A DNA stretch of 64,000 nucleotides from Lojkania enalia (GCA_010094045.1 ML986602.1:124001-188000), one strand, 5' to 3'. Positions 25,286-37,657 are shown, numbered from the stretch's first letter. Numbers and translations: made by a program. The notes: generated by a model not told the origin, from the letters alone.

Positions 25286-28039
25286 GATCATTGCATCGAA
25301 ATGCTAAGGATGAATGTCATGTGTCTGTCTGACATCAAGGTGTTCACGTTCCATGAGCAGCCCAGTTAGCGGGGCCGTGGCCGGATTACGAGAGTTGTCA
25401 TATATACAGGAATCTCGAAGAGATTCCGAAGTAGGTGTTAAATAATTCAGTGCCGTTTGCAGATGTCTAGATTAGTATAGTTTAAGCGCAAGGATAGTGT
25501 ACAGTTATGAGGTAAGGCAAAGACGTTATATAGATACCCTTTTGGTTAGTCGGTTTTATAGAATGGGGCTTTGGCGCCCTCTTGTGTGGGGCTATTCATA
25601 CTCTAGTTTGGGTTGACGCTTGATCGCCGGATTAGTGTTGCTCGTGGTAGTTCAGCCCTGCGTAAACGCACATAAAAGCATATATGAGCCCGAACACAAC
25701 CATTTCTACTTCTCCTTAGCTAAGCAAGACCCCTTCCTAGTCGACCTGCGCTAAACGGCGGAATAGTGATTACCTAGTTGATGAGTAGCAACCCAACATC
25801 AGAGAATTTACAACGATTGCATTGCAACCTTTTCTAGCTCTTCTTCCTAATCAGCACACTCTATTCCTCAATGCCCAAAACAAATATTCTTACGGCAATT
25901 TCCCAGTTTCAGGGTGTAAAGTTGATAGCGTTATATCTTAAAACCCGGTTGTTGATTTTGATTACTCGAGATCGGGAAAATATCAACTAAAGCCTGAACA
26001 AGGACTAAGATGGGCTAGGAAAGAATGAAAGAAAGAAATATTATGACATGTCTCGGCTATTATTAAACGGCATTCGGATATGTCTCCAGAAAGCTGTTCA
26101 CATTGCCGGTCGACTAGGTAGCTGTAGCACCGGCAACACTAATAAGTAACAGCCTACAACATTTCTTCTAAGAAAAAGTGCGCGATAGCCAAGTACTACC
26201 AAGCTTCATCATAGCTTACCTGTTCCTTGGGTAGGCACAGATTATACGCTCACAGGAAGTTATGCGGGAGTGCATAATTAATCGGTAATGCGCAATAGTC
26301 AAATGTGCCCCTGTAAGGGATGATAGTGGTAGTGCGGTGATTTATCGGTTTTGATTGAAGGCTTGGATAGTGATGGACAGTAGCCATATTGCCAGGCGAA
26401 AAGCAAAAAGGCAAAGGTAAATTCATAGAATCGATGTGGCCTGTCTTCTTCTTTTACCTTAGCTCCTTGCTATCAGAAAAAAATGACTTGTTGCTCGCTT
26501 TTGCGGGTATTCTCGACAGCCGGCATAGGATTTTGGATAGGAGTTTGGACAAGCATAGCTGAGTAGGACTCCTCGTAGCAATGGGGCTGTATTGATGACG
26601 TCTTGCGACTGTGGATTGAAAGGATAAAGGCATTTCGTTTGACAAAAATAAAAAATTTTTTTTTTAAAGTTCCATTCCATGTATCTATTACAACTGCTTT
26701 TTATAGAGTAGGAGAGAAGACGGGTTTATATAGGGGGAGCAGGTGGCATAGCGCCCCATCAATCAGATGACCGGCCTTAGTAACCCCAATGGAATGACGG
26801 TGAACTAGTATCTTCCCATCAAACCTCTAGCAATTCTCTAGGTCTATAACGAAAGCATAATACTCCATTAGATGGTTCATATTAGTAACCAGCTTATTCG
26901 GCATTAATGCTTTAATATATATATATATTTGCTGCCTATTAGGGGTGAATAAGTCGGTCTACATACATTTGCGGAGCTGAGGCGGCGAAATATTGGAGGC
27001 AGTTGATTGATTGGACGTTATAGTGCAGGCAAGTAGCTATGTTCGCGACTCTGTTCAATAGCTCTCATCCCACGATAAGGTCCCCCATGGTCAGCTCCGC
27101 TGGGTTAGATATGGGACAAAAGCTAGATCATAAACGCCACCCCGCCTTATGAAGAGATTAAGGAGTGTATCGAAAAGCATTCAATCGCCCGGCAGCAGTC
27201 CCCAATAACATCTAACATTATTATCGCCGTACATTTGTCTAAACCATGTAGTTGCATTCCTAATCATCACACCTCCCAACGGACGTATATTACTTAAAAT
27301 AAAAGACATGCCACCAACATCATCACTTCCTTAGCAAATTTCGCCAACCTAGTAGCATCGCAACATACCCGGTACAAAATCCCGTAGTGCTCTATAAATA
27401 GCGCGTACCCCGTCGCTCAAAAAAATTCCATCAGAGATGCACATCCCAATCGGAAACATGGAGCGGCAAGAATAGCCATCATGGCATTCATGGGGCTTGT
27501 CCGCGAATCAAGCCTCCGCAACAAGAGCCTCGCACACCATTTCGAGCCTCCTCTATATCGTTATGTAATGTCTGAAATACACACCCATGCCGCAGCTGCA
27601 GAATTACCGAACATGGTTAGCCTCCTATCTACAAGCGACTATCTAATCAATCAACATCATTTCCCTACACAACGAGCAAGCATCCCCAGTACCCATTTTA
27701 CCCGGACTAAGGCCAAACGGGCTAGGCATACTGTAGATCCCATATGGGAAATTTATATCTCGATATGAAGGACGCGCAGTTGGCCTACAAGCATCGAACT
27801 CTAGTCCCTCAGAGATTTCTGTGGAGATCAGCGATGAAGGGGCTTGGTGGAAAAAATGAGCGAGCGGCGGCGATCCGATCTAGCCATTGGCTACACGTAT
27901 AGGTGATTATACATACATACAGTTTTCCAGCCCCAAGTTATAGATCTCTTTTACACTTCTGCTCTCCTTCCTTGGTCATTTCCACTCTTTTTTCGAAATC
28001 CATCCCAGCTCTCAACCGCCAAACCCAACCCAACCCACC

Positions 28040-28522
28040 ATGCACCCCTTCCTCCCCCCCGTCCTCCTCCTCCTCCTCCTCACTACCTCCTCCGCCTCGC
28101 CCTTCCCCTACCCAGAACTCTCCCCGAAGCCCAATGCCACGACCCCCGCCCGGCACAACCCCCACAAAGAGCCAACACCCACCTTCAAGCTCGCCTGCGA
28201 CTGTGCCAAACCCATCGTTCCCATTGACCAACTGACAGCTTCCGAGGTACGCCCAAAAAAAAAAAAACTCCCTTTTCCCCTCCTCCAATAAATCCTCGTC
28301 CAGAGCATCTAAGGCAGACGGAAACATGAATCAGTCCAGGGCAAACTTCCACGCAAGCAGATAGATGAATGTATAGATGGATAGGTAGCGCTGACGAGAG
28401 TGCGTGGGTACCAGAAGTGCGAATTCGAATTCGGCGCCGCAATGGCATGCTACTATCGATCGCGCGGCGGCTGCGCGTCGCCGACGTTTGCTGTACGTCT
28501 AGAGTTTCCAAGTTCTATTTAA
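28040..28522 (+). CDS. candidate small cysteine-rich secreted protein
   Basis: Proposed exons are 28040-28246 and 28415-28522 (104 aa; intron 168 nt, gtacgc...ccag, containing A13). It starts with a classic signal peptide: a run of Leu after MHPFLPPV, then TTSSASPFP as the likely cleavage region. A Pro-rich spacer follows, then a cysteine block: LACDCAKPI in exon 1, then KCEFEFGAAMACYYRSRGGC in exon 2. The spacing C-x-C ... C ... C ... C resembles small secreted proteins or effectors of filamentous fungi. An earlier acceptor (about 28388) is possible. No function is claimed. Transcript data would settle the join. Confidence 0.5.
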
Positions 28523-28859
28523 CATGTTTTGCACTACATTACATGTATAGCATGTATTTCTTTTCTTTTCTTCTTTTTTATTTTAAAAAAATAAAAAATA
28601 AAAATAAAAAAAATTAAAAATTAAAATTTTTTTAAATATCGTTGGATGGATGGATATATGAGATGGTATGGCTGACAGTAGAGATGTAGTGCTGAGTACC
28701 TTTGAACCATTGACCACGGACAATTCGTCGATTTGCGCCGGCACATTATGACAAGGGTTTTCTCAAGGGAAAGGTTGGATATGGCGCTGAGGGTATGGCG
28801 GAGGGACGGGATAGGATAGGGCGTAGATGAGCATGTAATTTATCCAGATAGGACTATCG

Positions 28860-28892
<33 letters not shown>
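28860..28892. repeat. A33 homopolymer
   Basis: The longest homopolymer in the window, read directly. Confidence 0.9.
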
Positions 28893-28894
<2 letters not shown>

Positions 28895-29405
28895 AATTCC
28901 TTTGCAAGTATAATCCTGTCCTGATTTGACACACGAGAATATTGCGTTTTCGACTTACTTCAACTAGGTATTTGCGTTACTGTAGAATTTAGGTCTGGCC
29001 CTGAGAGGCGCAATGCCGTACATCCCTATAGATAACCTGCACATACACCCAGTATTAAACCCAAACCCACCATCTCCACTAACATATCAAAGCCCCCACC
29101 ATACACACTACTCACTCCACAATTTCTACCCTATTCTTTGGTAAAGTACCGGGGCAGATGAGGAGGAGAGCTGCGTTCATTCATATCTATAGAAGATCAG
29201 GGCTATTTGTATTGTCTGTCTTAAGTATCACATGATATCAGGGCTAATTCATAATAAGGATCGTGCGATACATATAATCTTACATCTTTATTGTAGTTTG
29301 CCTCCGCGCCGGATGCCATCGATGCATTCTACCCCGGAAATGCTCATCCTTTTTGTTTATAGCTTTTCTCCCTCTACCTCCTTTCAAGTGCTCCCTTAAT
29401 CTCAC

Positions 29406-29801
29406 TCACCCTATCCTCCTCATATCCGCATTTCGAGAAAGCAGACATAGGTTTACATCCTGCATCTGAACATTGCACTCGCCTCTGACATATGTAGAAT
29501 TCTCTACATGCTTGGCTGACGTGTAGGCGATGACACAGAGCTTGTTCTCACAAGTGAGGATAGCGCGAACGAGCCGCCTTTTGCAGGGGGTCCAGACATC
29601 GTTCGGCGCAGATGCGGCCGATGACGATGCCTGTTTCGTGGATGGAGTGCAAATCGCATCCGTCAATGGTTTTAACTACTTACTGGTGATATTTACCTTG
29701 TAATCTTGGCCGTTCTCAATGTCGATTTGGTAGAAGGAATCTAGCGGATCACCGAACTAGCGAACAAGAACTGTAGGCGTCGTGATAGCGGCAGATGACA
29801 T
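29406..29801 (-). pseudogene. small two-exon candidate with a premature stop
   Basis: Minus-strand ATG at 29801 opens MSSAAITTPTVLVR, then TAG at codon 15, then continues in frame as FGDPLDSFYQIDIENGQDYK to a gtaaat donor (exon 29801-29697). A 66-nt intron ends in aaacag. The second exon (29630-29406) reads in the same phase: ASSSAASAPNDVWTPCKRR, then LTCENKLCVIAYTSAKHVE and GECNVQMQ, with five or so cysteines. The two frames join cleanly, which argues for a real but recently broken gene. Not recognised as any family. Alternatives are a wrong start, a sequencing error at the TAG, or chance. Confidence 0.35.
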
Positions 29802-30446
29802 CGCTAGCTCAGATCAAAGAACCTTGTAGATCGAATTCGAGGGACTGATTTATCACGTTAGTTAATTGAGTTACTCTCAGGCAAATAGCGAAGTGCTGAC
29901 GGGAAAGAGAGGAATCGACTCATCCAAATACTAGATACAATAGAGATACCCGAAAAATATATATCAGGCATGCTCTTACCTAATATGATGCTCCTCGCGC
30001 ACCTGCACTCACAAATAAGCCCTCCTTCGCACCTGCTCTCTCGAAACGGCCTCGATTTTGACCCTTAATAACGATATAGTAAAACTAAGAAAGCGGCAAC
30101 ATGAGAGTGAGAGCGAGCGAGAGAGGAAGAGGGCAGAGACTTATTATAAGCTCCGTTACGCGGGCGGTTTGCCTAGCACTAGTAGGGGCATCACTCGTCG
30201 TTGCTCCTTCCCAATTCCACATCTGGTCACAACTCAAGACCTTTTTGCAAGGACTAAGCATCGCCAACCAACCAATTCACAACCTAGCCATGATACAAGT
30301 CCTCGTTTTGATTTGAGACTAGATGTCTCTACCTAACTGCAACCACGTATCCTACAATGCCTTTCCATCTCCCCAACACCAAACTCCTCAGTTTCGAAGA
30401 GTTTTTAATTTCATTCTCAGTCGATTCCTGAGAATCTCCCGTGATA

Positions 30447-32101
30447 TTAAGCAAACTCATTCGCCTCACTAGCAAGACCCCTCTTCATTCTAAAGCCGGG
30501 TATCATGAACTCAAGGAACGGGCAACAGCAGCAAGAGTAGTAAGCCCTGGGACTCTGGCAAAATCCCGACATCTCAGACATTGAAAGGCCCTTTACATTA
30601 GCTTCGGAGAGCTTAGGGGTCCATTCAAAATCGGATTTTCCAGCATGGCATTCTGATACTGAGGTATGGATAACGTGATCGTCACTGTCCTGATCGTCAT
30701 TGTGCTGTTGATCTTGGGATGGTTCGCGTGCTATAAATAATGGTTCTGTTAGCGAGGAAGTGGCAGTGGGTAAATCTCCCGATTGTGTGACCTACCTTCT
30801 CCACGTCTTCTTACTTGAGTCTTATGGGGCCTTGATCTAATCCACTTCCTGTGAGAACCAAGGCTTGCAAGCCCTGCACCATCGTCTTGAGCAACTGTGG
30901 CAGCGGCCTTAGTGCTCAGTGTTGCTTCATGACTTCCCATACCTGTCTGAACTGACTGACCGAAAGTATGCCCACTGCCTTCCACATCAGATCTAGACAA
31001 TCCCATCTCTTGGGGCCCCGAAGCAGGAACGGATAGAATCCCAGATCTAGATCGAAACTTAGGCTGACGTTTCGAGTGAGTATATGCTATACTCTCATCC
31101 GAGAGAGTCCGGCCCCTTTTTCGAGGCTTTGAAGCAGGATCTATAGCGGGCTTGGCGGCTGGTCTCGTAGCGGCATTTATAGCAGCATTTGAAGCTGGCT
31201 TCGAAGTTGGCATCGTAGTGAGCATAGTAGTAGGCTTCTGTGAAAGAATATCCTCCATTCCCCTCGTTATAGACTTAATACATTGCACCAAGTTCAGCAT
31301 CGACGGCGGGTTCGCATCCTGCGCTATAGTCGCTGCAGCCTTTTCATGTTCCTCATCCAATTCAGGCATAGAAGTCGACTGAATAGATAACTCTAGCGGA
31401 TGCATTCCTAATGGCTTACATGATGACGGGGTGGCTGGGCGTAGTCGTACAGCCTCAGTTCCCTGTGAAGTTGTTCCGTAATCCAATATTCCAATCCCGC
31501 CCCCGGTTTCGTGATCTAGCATATGAAATCGCCCGTCGTACTCTGTGTCTCCCTTCGGCGTTGCGGCCCTGAGCGCTAGGTCCTTTTCGTCCATTTCCAT
31601 GGTCCCACAGTCTCGTAGCCCAGCGCTTAGAGGTCTCATTGGAAGGTTTGCGGCCCAGTCATTCCTCGTGGGTGACGATAGATGAGGTACGGATGACTGC
31701 AAACGCGAATAGGCAGGTCCATTCGCTGCCTTAGCAGGCTCAAGTTCTTGCGGGCAAGGCTTTGTATCAAGTGTCGGAGATGCACCTCCGATCCGAATAC
31801 CACCATCCGAAGAAGATTCTAGACTCGATTCGCGTGAAGCACGGTCTAATAAACTATTAAGTCGCGGTCGAAGCCCCCATCTCTCAATGCTAGCGTCCGC
31901 ACGAAGATTCGTCTCCTCCAAATCCAGTGTCTCGGGGTTACCACTATTAAGCGCTCGATGCAGGTTAAAATCGCGAACTTCCTGCTCCTCCGGTGTGAGC
32001 GCATCTGCGGTGATATTAGTGACAAGCTCTTCTCTTGAGCGGAGGCGACGCCGGCACATACCCAAGAGCTCGGTGAGCTGGAAGACTTGTAGTTCCGCCA
32101 T
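30447..32101 (-). CDS. hypothetical, largely disordered protein
   Basis: Exons are 32101-30796 and 30730-30447 (529 aa; 65-nt intron gtaggt...tatag). The ATG at 32101 (MAELQVFQLTELLGMC) is the first in the open frame; upstream codons come from a (GA)n leader and have no ATG. The N-terminal ~60 residues may form a helix. The middle is Ser/Pro/Gly-rich, with an Ala/Thr/Lys/Pro repeat-like patch (KPASNAAINAATRPAAKPA). A basic motif KPRKRGRTLS could be a nuclear localisation signal. Exon 2 adds an acidic DQ/DD stretch, FEWTPKLSE, and an unusual Cys run in YYSCCCCPFLEF. I do not recognise the family; it lies directly downstream of cullin-1 on the same strand. Confidence 0.7.
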
Positions 32102-32243
32102 GTCGGCTTCGTGGTTGAGCGAGTGGCAGTCCGTGCCTGCCTCGCACAACAATTCGTAGTTCTGCTTAGCAATAGAAGGCAAGTATGATATGCAGCGAAG
32201 GATGAACAAGAAGCGCGGGCGTGCTGTCCGTGGAGGAGATATG

Positions 32244-32297
<54 letters not shown>

Positions 32298-32864
32298 AAA
32301 TTTGGAATTCTCGCGCAGGCCCTGCAAACGGGGATAGATAGAGTGCGGGTGTGGTGAGAGCGCGCAAGGGTTGGGGAGGTAGGCACGTGCTAAAGTGATC
32401 CGGCAAAGGCAGGGACAAACGAGCAACTGGGAGGGGCACGATGGAATACCTTGGTAATGGCTTAAGGAGGAAAGCATCCAAAGATCGCAAAGAACGCTGA
32501 AAACAACTGATTGAAGCCAGGGAAAATCATAAAGGGAAAAAGAATAAATGGCGTATGTGTTTCACTACCTCATTCATGCACATGAAAAGGCTTACGCCGT
32601 AATCAACCCTTCTACAAGATATTATGCCATGCAGACAAACGGGTAGAAAACTAGTATAAGCCGAAGCTCTATAAGTGTCCTGCCGTCCCCATCGCCGCTA
32701 CCGGTGAACGCCAATGTCTTGTACACGAGATCATGAAGGATGTAAAAGACCCACCGGAAGCGCAGAATCCACGTAACTCATTAAGCAAAACCCACTGACC
32801 ATGCACAAGCGACACCGAAAAGGAGGTGTATGCATTTTGATCGAACGACCCCGACGACACGAAC
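32102..32864. promoter_or_regulatory. upstream region of the hypothetical gene with a (GA)n tract
   Basis: About 760 bp between cullin-1's stop and the start of the downstream gene. It contains the GA repeat 32249-32290, about 150 bp upstream of the ATG (CT on the transcribed sense), likely in the promoter or 5' leader. Confidence 0.5.
32249..32290. repeat. (AG)21 microsatellite
   Basis: Uninterrupted dinucleotide repeat of about 42 bp. It creates spurious Ser-Leu repeat frames on the minus strand. Confidence 0.9.
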
Positions 32865-35281
32865 TCAAGCAAGGTAACCTAGCTCGTCGCCCTCCAATCG
32901 CTCCAGATATTCTTTCTCGAGGAGAATGTCGATACATTTCTTAATATCTGGAACTCGGGGCATGAAGCGATTCTTGATCTGCTGAATGGTCTCCGAGACA
33001 AGCTGCTGGTGCTTCATCTTCTTGCGAGATTTCATGATACGAACAATAGCCGACTGTGAATTCGTTAGCATTTAACGCTGAAATGGAAGGAAAACGTGAA
33101 GCCAGACCTGCATCAGTAATTTTCGATCCTCCTCGATTGTCTTGTGCGTATCCTCAACCTCTTGCTTCTGCTCGCTCTTGATGCCAATATTCAGATTCAT
33201 CTTGGCTTTCTTCGTCTTGAAGCCCGTGTTGAGCTTGTAGACAGTACCGGGCTCAGGCTTTGCGTTGTCCGGCTGAGCGATGAGAACCTTGGCTTTGATG
33301 AAAACTCCAATGCTGGGATCTAGTGTCTCCTTCTCGAGCCTAGTACCTTCCACCATCTCGTCGTAGGTGACGGTGTCACTATCATTAAACAACAATAAGA
33401 TAGCCATTTGGTATGTTGATACTTGGAAGGTTGGCGATATCTTAGAATTGGCGACCCGAACGTAGTTGGCTTTCATTTCACCCTTGCAGAGCTGCCATAA
33501 CCATGAAAGCTTACGACCCTGGTGCTTGTTGTTATAGAACCGGGCAAATCGCTCGTAGGTCTGTACAATCTGTTGGGGAGGTGTGAAAGGGGTCGTGGGA
33601 GCGCTCAGCGGCCAGAAACCGGTACCAAGGATGTGGTACGTCGCATCAATAGCATTCTTTAGGTCGCTCTCATCCATGTTCTCGTTCAGCCACTCTTTAT
33701 AAGAGGTGTTTAGATCCTTGGAAATCTGCATGTCTTGGAACATGCGTTGCAACTTGTTCGTATACTCGAAACCACACGCCTCCTTTAGCTTGCTGATCAT
33801 GCTGGTCTCGGCATCGTCAGAAGCAGATGTGGTCTGCACTAGTCGCTTGGCCAACATGCGAGAGTAAAACTTCTGGAAAACATCCTTGTCTTCAATGTAC
33901 TTGAAGACAGTCATGATCTGTGTCAAGAGCTTCTCCATGTCGTCCTCCTCAGTCATCTTAGCATTGGATTTCTTTAGCAGCTGATCCGTGTACTTGGCAA
34001 GAAGCTCGGGCGATTTATTGGAGCCAGATTTGCAGATCTTGTTGCGGTTGACAAACTCTCGGCAAGCGTTGTCCAACGATCGCACGAACTCTGATTCACC
34101 ATTGAATGCACGATTAACCAAATCTTGATACTGAGTATGAACTTCGAGAAGAGCCTCGACATAGACCTTAGGCTCGATATTCTCACCCTCCTGTGCGACC
34201 TTCTCTACGGCTGCCAACCCAGCTTTCCTTACGTGGGTCTCGAATCGGGCGCGGAGAGGATCCAGGCCCTCTGGAATGCGTGCAAGGAGCTTGTACATTC
34301 GGCCAAGATCCTCCTGCTTGTCGTGATCCAGAAGAACTTGGAACTCTTCCCGAAGAGCTTGCGAGTGGTTCGTGATTAGGGCCTCTTCGCAGGTCCGCAT
34401 CAACGGTGACATGATCTCATTAAGAAGATACAATGGGACGCGGTCCTTCTCCTCGTCGAGCCGAGATTCAGCCTTCTTCATGTATTCAACGACACTGTTC
34501 TCGGCTAAAAAGTGCTTTGACTCGTTGTCGTAGTATTCTGACGTTGCCTTGAGGAATGGCTTCTCGAAGTATTCTTTGTACACGTCTAGAGTAGATTTAG
34601 TACTATCAGACTCGTCAAGGCCGAGTGAAACAAAGGAGTCCACGACGGACTTGATGTGCGACTGTTCGATCGTCTCGCCATTTCGCTGCTTCTCTACGAG
34701 CTTAAGGACTGATCGCATCACGCTCTCTTGGGTTCCGTGGAACATGTCCTCTTTCCATCGCACCAAGTGAAGAGTATAGATATCATAAATGTTCTTCTTT
34801 CCCTCATCCATCTCGCGCTTTACCCAGTGTCGGTTGAGGTACCGGAACAGATGGTTGTTATACTGGCCAGCGGTCGTGTACCGGTCCCACTCCTTGATGT
34901 AAAAGGTAAGCAGAGCTTCGTCGACGTGCTCCTTTGACCTAGCCTGGACGCCTTGTAGATGCGCCTTCAGGTACTCGATGAGATGCTGGTATAGATCTTC
35001 TCCAAGAAGGTGTGCGCCACCACGGTTGTTCTGACTCGAAAAGGACGCCCCAGCGACGGCTTTTTGCGCTGTGCAGAAGTTGTGGATAGCTGTGTAGAGG
35101 CCCATATACGTCTTCATATCCATGCCGCCCCGCAGGTCGGTCATGATCTTGTCGACGCCCTTCTCTAAGTACGCCCATCTGCCATAAAGTTAGCATGCGT
35201 CTCAAAAGTAAAAGTTGAACAGGTTGCATACGTCGCTTTCACGTCGTCCTTGGCGGGGACCGGAGGCATCTGGGAGGCCAT
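32865..35281 (-). CDS. cullin-1, SCF ubiquitin-ligase scaffold
   Basis: Scaffold that binds Skp1/F-box adaptors at its N-terminus and Rbx1 with the E2 at its C-terminus. Exons are 35281-35232, 35178-33108 and 33053-32865 (769 aa, as expected for CUL1/Cdc53/CulA). Exon 1 is only 17 codons ([17 protein letters not shown]). The start of exon 2 gives [20 protein letters not shown], typical of cullin-1. The N-terminal repeats follow, then the cullin-homology domain with [13 protein letters not shown] and [14 protein letters not shown]. The neddylation site [11 protein letters not shown], with acceptor Lys near residue 715, lies just after intron 2. The C-terminus is [14 protein letters not shown]. 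All joins are in phase. Confidence 0.95.
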
Positions 35282-36341
35282 GGTTGGGGGAGTCGTCGCG
35301 TGCGCTGGGGCACTTTTCGGGGGCGACTTCTTGCGCTTGAGAAAGTGTATGGTGTCGGCTATGTGGCTATGAATGAGCGAAATAAGCTTTGGGGGCTCCG
35401 AATATGGGGCCTGTGGTGTGTGTTTGTCGAGGGTGGTGTGGGTGGCAGGAGCTCACTGGCGTTTGATAGGACGGTCTTGGGAGGCGACGGCGGGCCTATT
35501 CGAATGTCCAGGTCTAGGAAGGCTCAGGACAGTTCGCCTGGCGGTGTGGGTGCTGCGCAATGATTTATAACATGAAAGACAGTAGAGAAAGAGGAGGAAG
35601 GTGAAGAAGAGAAGGAGAACAAGGTTTTGGGCAGGCGACCGTGATTCACGTACCCATAGGCTCCCATCAATCAAGGCAGTATTTCGGGCTTGGCAGGGCT
35701 GAGCTTGCCATCGGCGTCTTATGAAGCTGCTTCCGAACACACCCTTGCACGAGAACAAAACATTCTTGGGCTTGATAGGATGATCATTAGAATACGATTT
35801 AGTGTTCTGTTTCTTGTACGAGCTAGAGCTGTCGCTTTGGAGTCTCCTGAATATCGCTGAGCGACTTCAAGCCTAACAGCAACAGACATGCTACCTTCGC
35901 TAGCATTCATCAACAACGCGCAAATATAATATACTTCAGCATTTTTTTTTTTTTTTTTTTTTTTTTCTTTTAATCACATGGTCGATTCCGGCTAACGTCC
36001 TCACTTAACAACTACATACTACTTCCTTCTACGGATCATTTACCTCCCCTCTAGTAATAGTATCCATCTTCATCCTTGATCCGCATACTCCAACACCATA
36101 TCAAAAGCCCAAGACAAACGAGAGATCTGATGTACACATGGGTCTGGATCGTACTTATCCAATTCCAAAAACGCCGCCGACATGCAAAAAAATAAGAAAG
36201 AAACGCCGTGCTATGGATGGTAAGTCTCGCGTGGATGCAAAACAAAATGCAAAACATCCAAAAACAAGAGAGGAATAGGGGACACAGTAGGAAAGCGTAG
36301 AAAAACTGTCAAGGTAAAAGTACAAGTATGCAAGGCCGGTG
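35282..36341. other. intergenic, cullin-1 promoter side
   Basis: About 1 kb between the cullin-1 start and the 3' end of the SRF1-like gene. A T25 run lies at 35942-35966. No coding signal beyond short frames. Confidence 0.5.
35942..35966. repeat. T25 homopolymer
   Basis: Read directly. Confidence 0.85.
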
Positions 36342-37657
36342 TCACCTTGCCACCCGTTCGATAAGCCTGGCAATTGTTAGCGATATGTCGTGCAATTGCG
36401 GCGAAATAACATACCTAAGTGTGCTAATAGCGAAGGTCGACAACCAGGCAACTAGTGCAATGAGAAGCGTGCCTGTAAGCGCCTTCTGTCTCACGCAAAT
36501 ATCCTTAGTGAAGGGGCAATAGCTGGGCACAGGGTCATTAGCGTCATGGCATGCCCATCTATCGTCGGTCAAGGCTTGAAACGCTAGACTCAAATTTGCA
36601 CTATCAAAAACAATGAACAGAAGGTCCAGGAATATCAGTGTCATTTTGGCCGTGTGGGAGCGCAGGCCGAGAGGTTTCGATGTGTATTCGTCATAGGTAA
36701 TGTAGGCGGTGTAGACTATGGCAACGATATCGACAATAAGGGCAAGCCAGGTTGATGAGTTGTTTTCGCAACCTGCATGCTCGGATTTTTGGAATATGGA
36801 GCCTGCGAGGCCGAGCGCCAGGCAGGAAAACGTGAGGACGGTGAGACGAACTACAAGAGGTACCATAGGATGGTTCATAACTGTTCGGTGGATGCGTTTG
36901 AATTTGCGGTGGCGGCTCTTAGAATCCCACAGCCAGAACGGGCCAGTCTCCTCCTCTCCCTCCTTGTCAATCGGCTCCCATGGGGCCTCGAGGTCGGGGA
37001 GGTTCTCCTTCATCCAGTCGTCGTCCACAATTTGGCCGCGCGAGGGGGGTGTATGGTGGTCGAAATTGGAGGCTTTCGCGAAATTCTGCCACTTTGATGC
37101 ATGCTCTTGAACCGGAGAGGTAATGGTCACGGGGGTCCCTTCTCTTGCATGGTCGAAGTGTCGTCCGGCTACCGCATTGGCTTTCGGCGTGGGCATGAAG
37201 TTGTGCGCTGCGGGCCGAGCGTTGGTGGGGGTTCTAGGTAACAGGAGGCTGGTAGGGTCGGCATTGTCGTCTTCTTCCACAGACTGCACCCAGGCTGCAC
37301 CATGTTAGCAATTGCAATGCTCTGATTCAAGCAGAGACGCTCACGAGGAAGGGTCCGGACAGCGCGCTGCCTGTCCCTGTTCTCAGCAGAGAGGCTGCCT
37401 CTAGAGGTGCCCTTTGATGACGCCAGGGTGTGGGGATTCGAGGATACGGAGTGCGAGTGCGTCTTCCGCACGCCCGCACCATCGAACGGCTCTCCTAACT
37501 GCTTCTCGTTGTTGACGGTTGACGCGGCGGAGACGCCGGACGCCGGGCGCTGCGAGTTGGACGAGGACGACGGCGGAGGGATGGGCGAGGGGAGCAGATG
37601 GGTGCGCGACTGCTGCAGGGTGGCATTGTTCAGTTCCACCATGGGGTTGGTGGTCAT
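36342..37657 (-). CDS. SRF1-type regulator of phospholipase D (membrane protein)
   Basis: Yeast Srf1 regulates phospholipase D Spo14 from membranes; this homologue is assigned by pattern. Exons are 37657-37345, 37294-36415 and 36366-36342 (405 aa). The N-terminal ~200 residues are disordered. A PW-type motif (DLEAPWEPIDKE) precedes the membrane domain. About four hydrophobic segments follow, with conserved blocks SSTWLALIVDIVAIVY, TYDEYTSKPLGLRS, LDLLFIVFDSANLSLAF, DRWACHD and CVRQKALTG. The last intron is 48 nt (gtatgt...ctaac...cag) and is a multiple of three without a stop. It could be read through, but removing it gives STLRLIERVAR, the usual family C-terminus. Exon 3 then codes for about eight residues. 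Confidence 0.8.

Larger units (their letters stand above)
24042..28039. other. 4-kb gene-poor interval
   Basis: Contains poly(A) runs at 24493-24516, 24520-24533 and 24574-24594. AT-rich, stop-dense stretches lie at about 25.4-27.3 kb. A minus-strand Lys/Arg/Asn/Gly-rich open stretch (about 25285-25047) is listed separately. A 95-codon frame at 27481-27768 has no supporting feature. AT-richness suggests degenerate repeats, but none is identifiable. Confidence 0.4.
28523..30446. other. gene-poor interval with one weak candidate
   Basis: Begins with an extremely A/T-rich stretch (28555-28640), followed by an A33 run at 28860-28892. Apart from the candidate at 29406-29801, nothing coding was recognised. 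A GA-rich patch lies at about 30105-30135. Confidence 0.4.

Noticed and set aside
27481..27768. 95-codon plus-strand ORF
   Set aside because: Has an ATG but no recognisable features, splice partners or plausible context.
27779..27850. possible tRNA (B-box-like agttcgatgc on the minus strand)
   Set aside because: No matching A box, no cloverleaf arms or anticodon loop could be formed.
32166..32490. Ser-Leu repeat proteins on the minus strand
   Set aside because: Produced by the (AG)n microsatellite; no conserved part.
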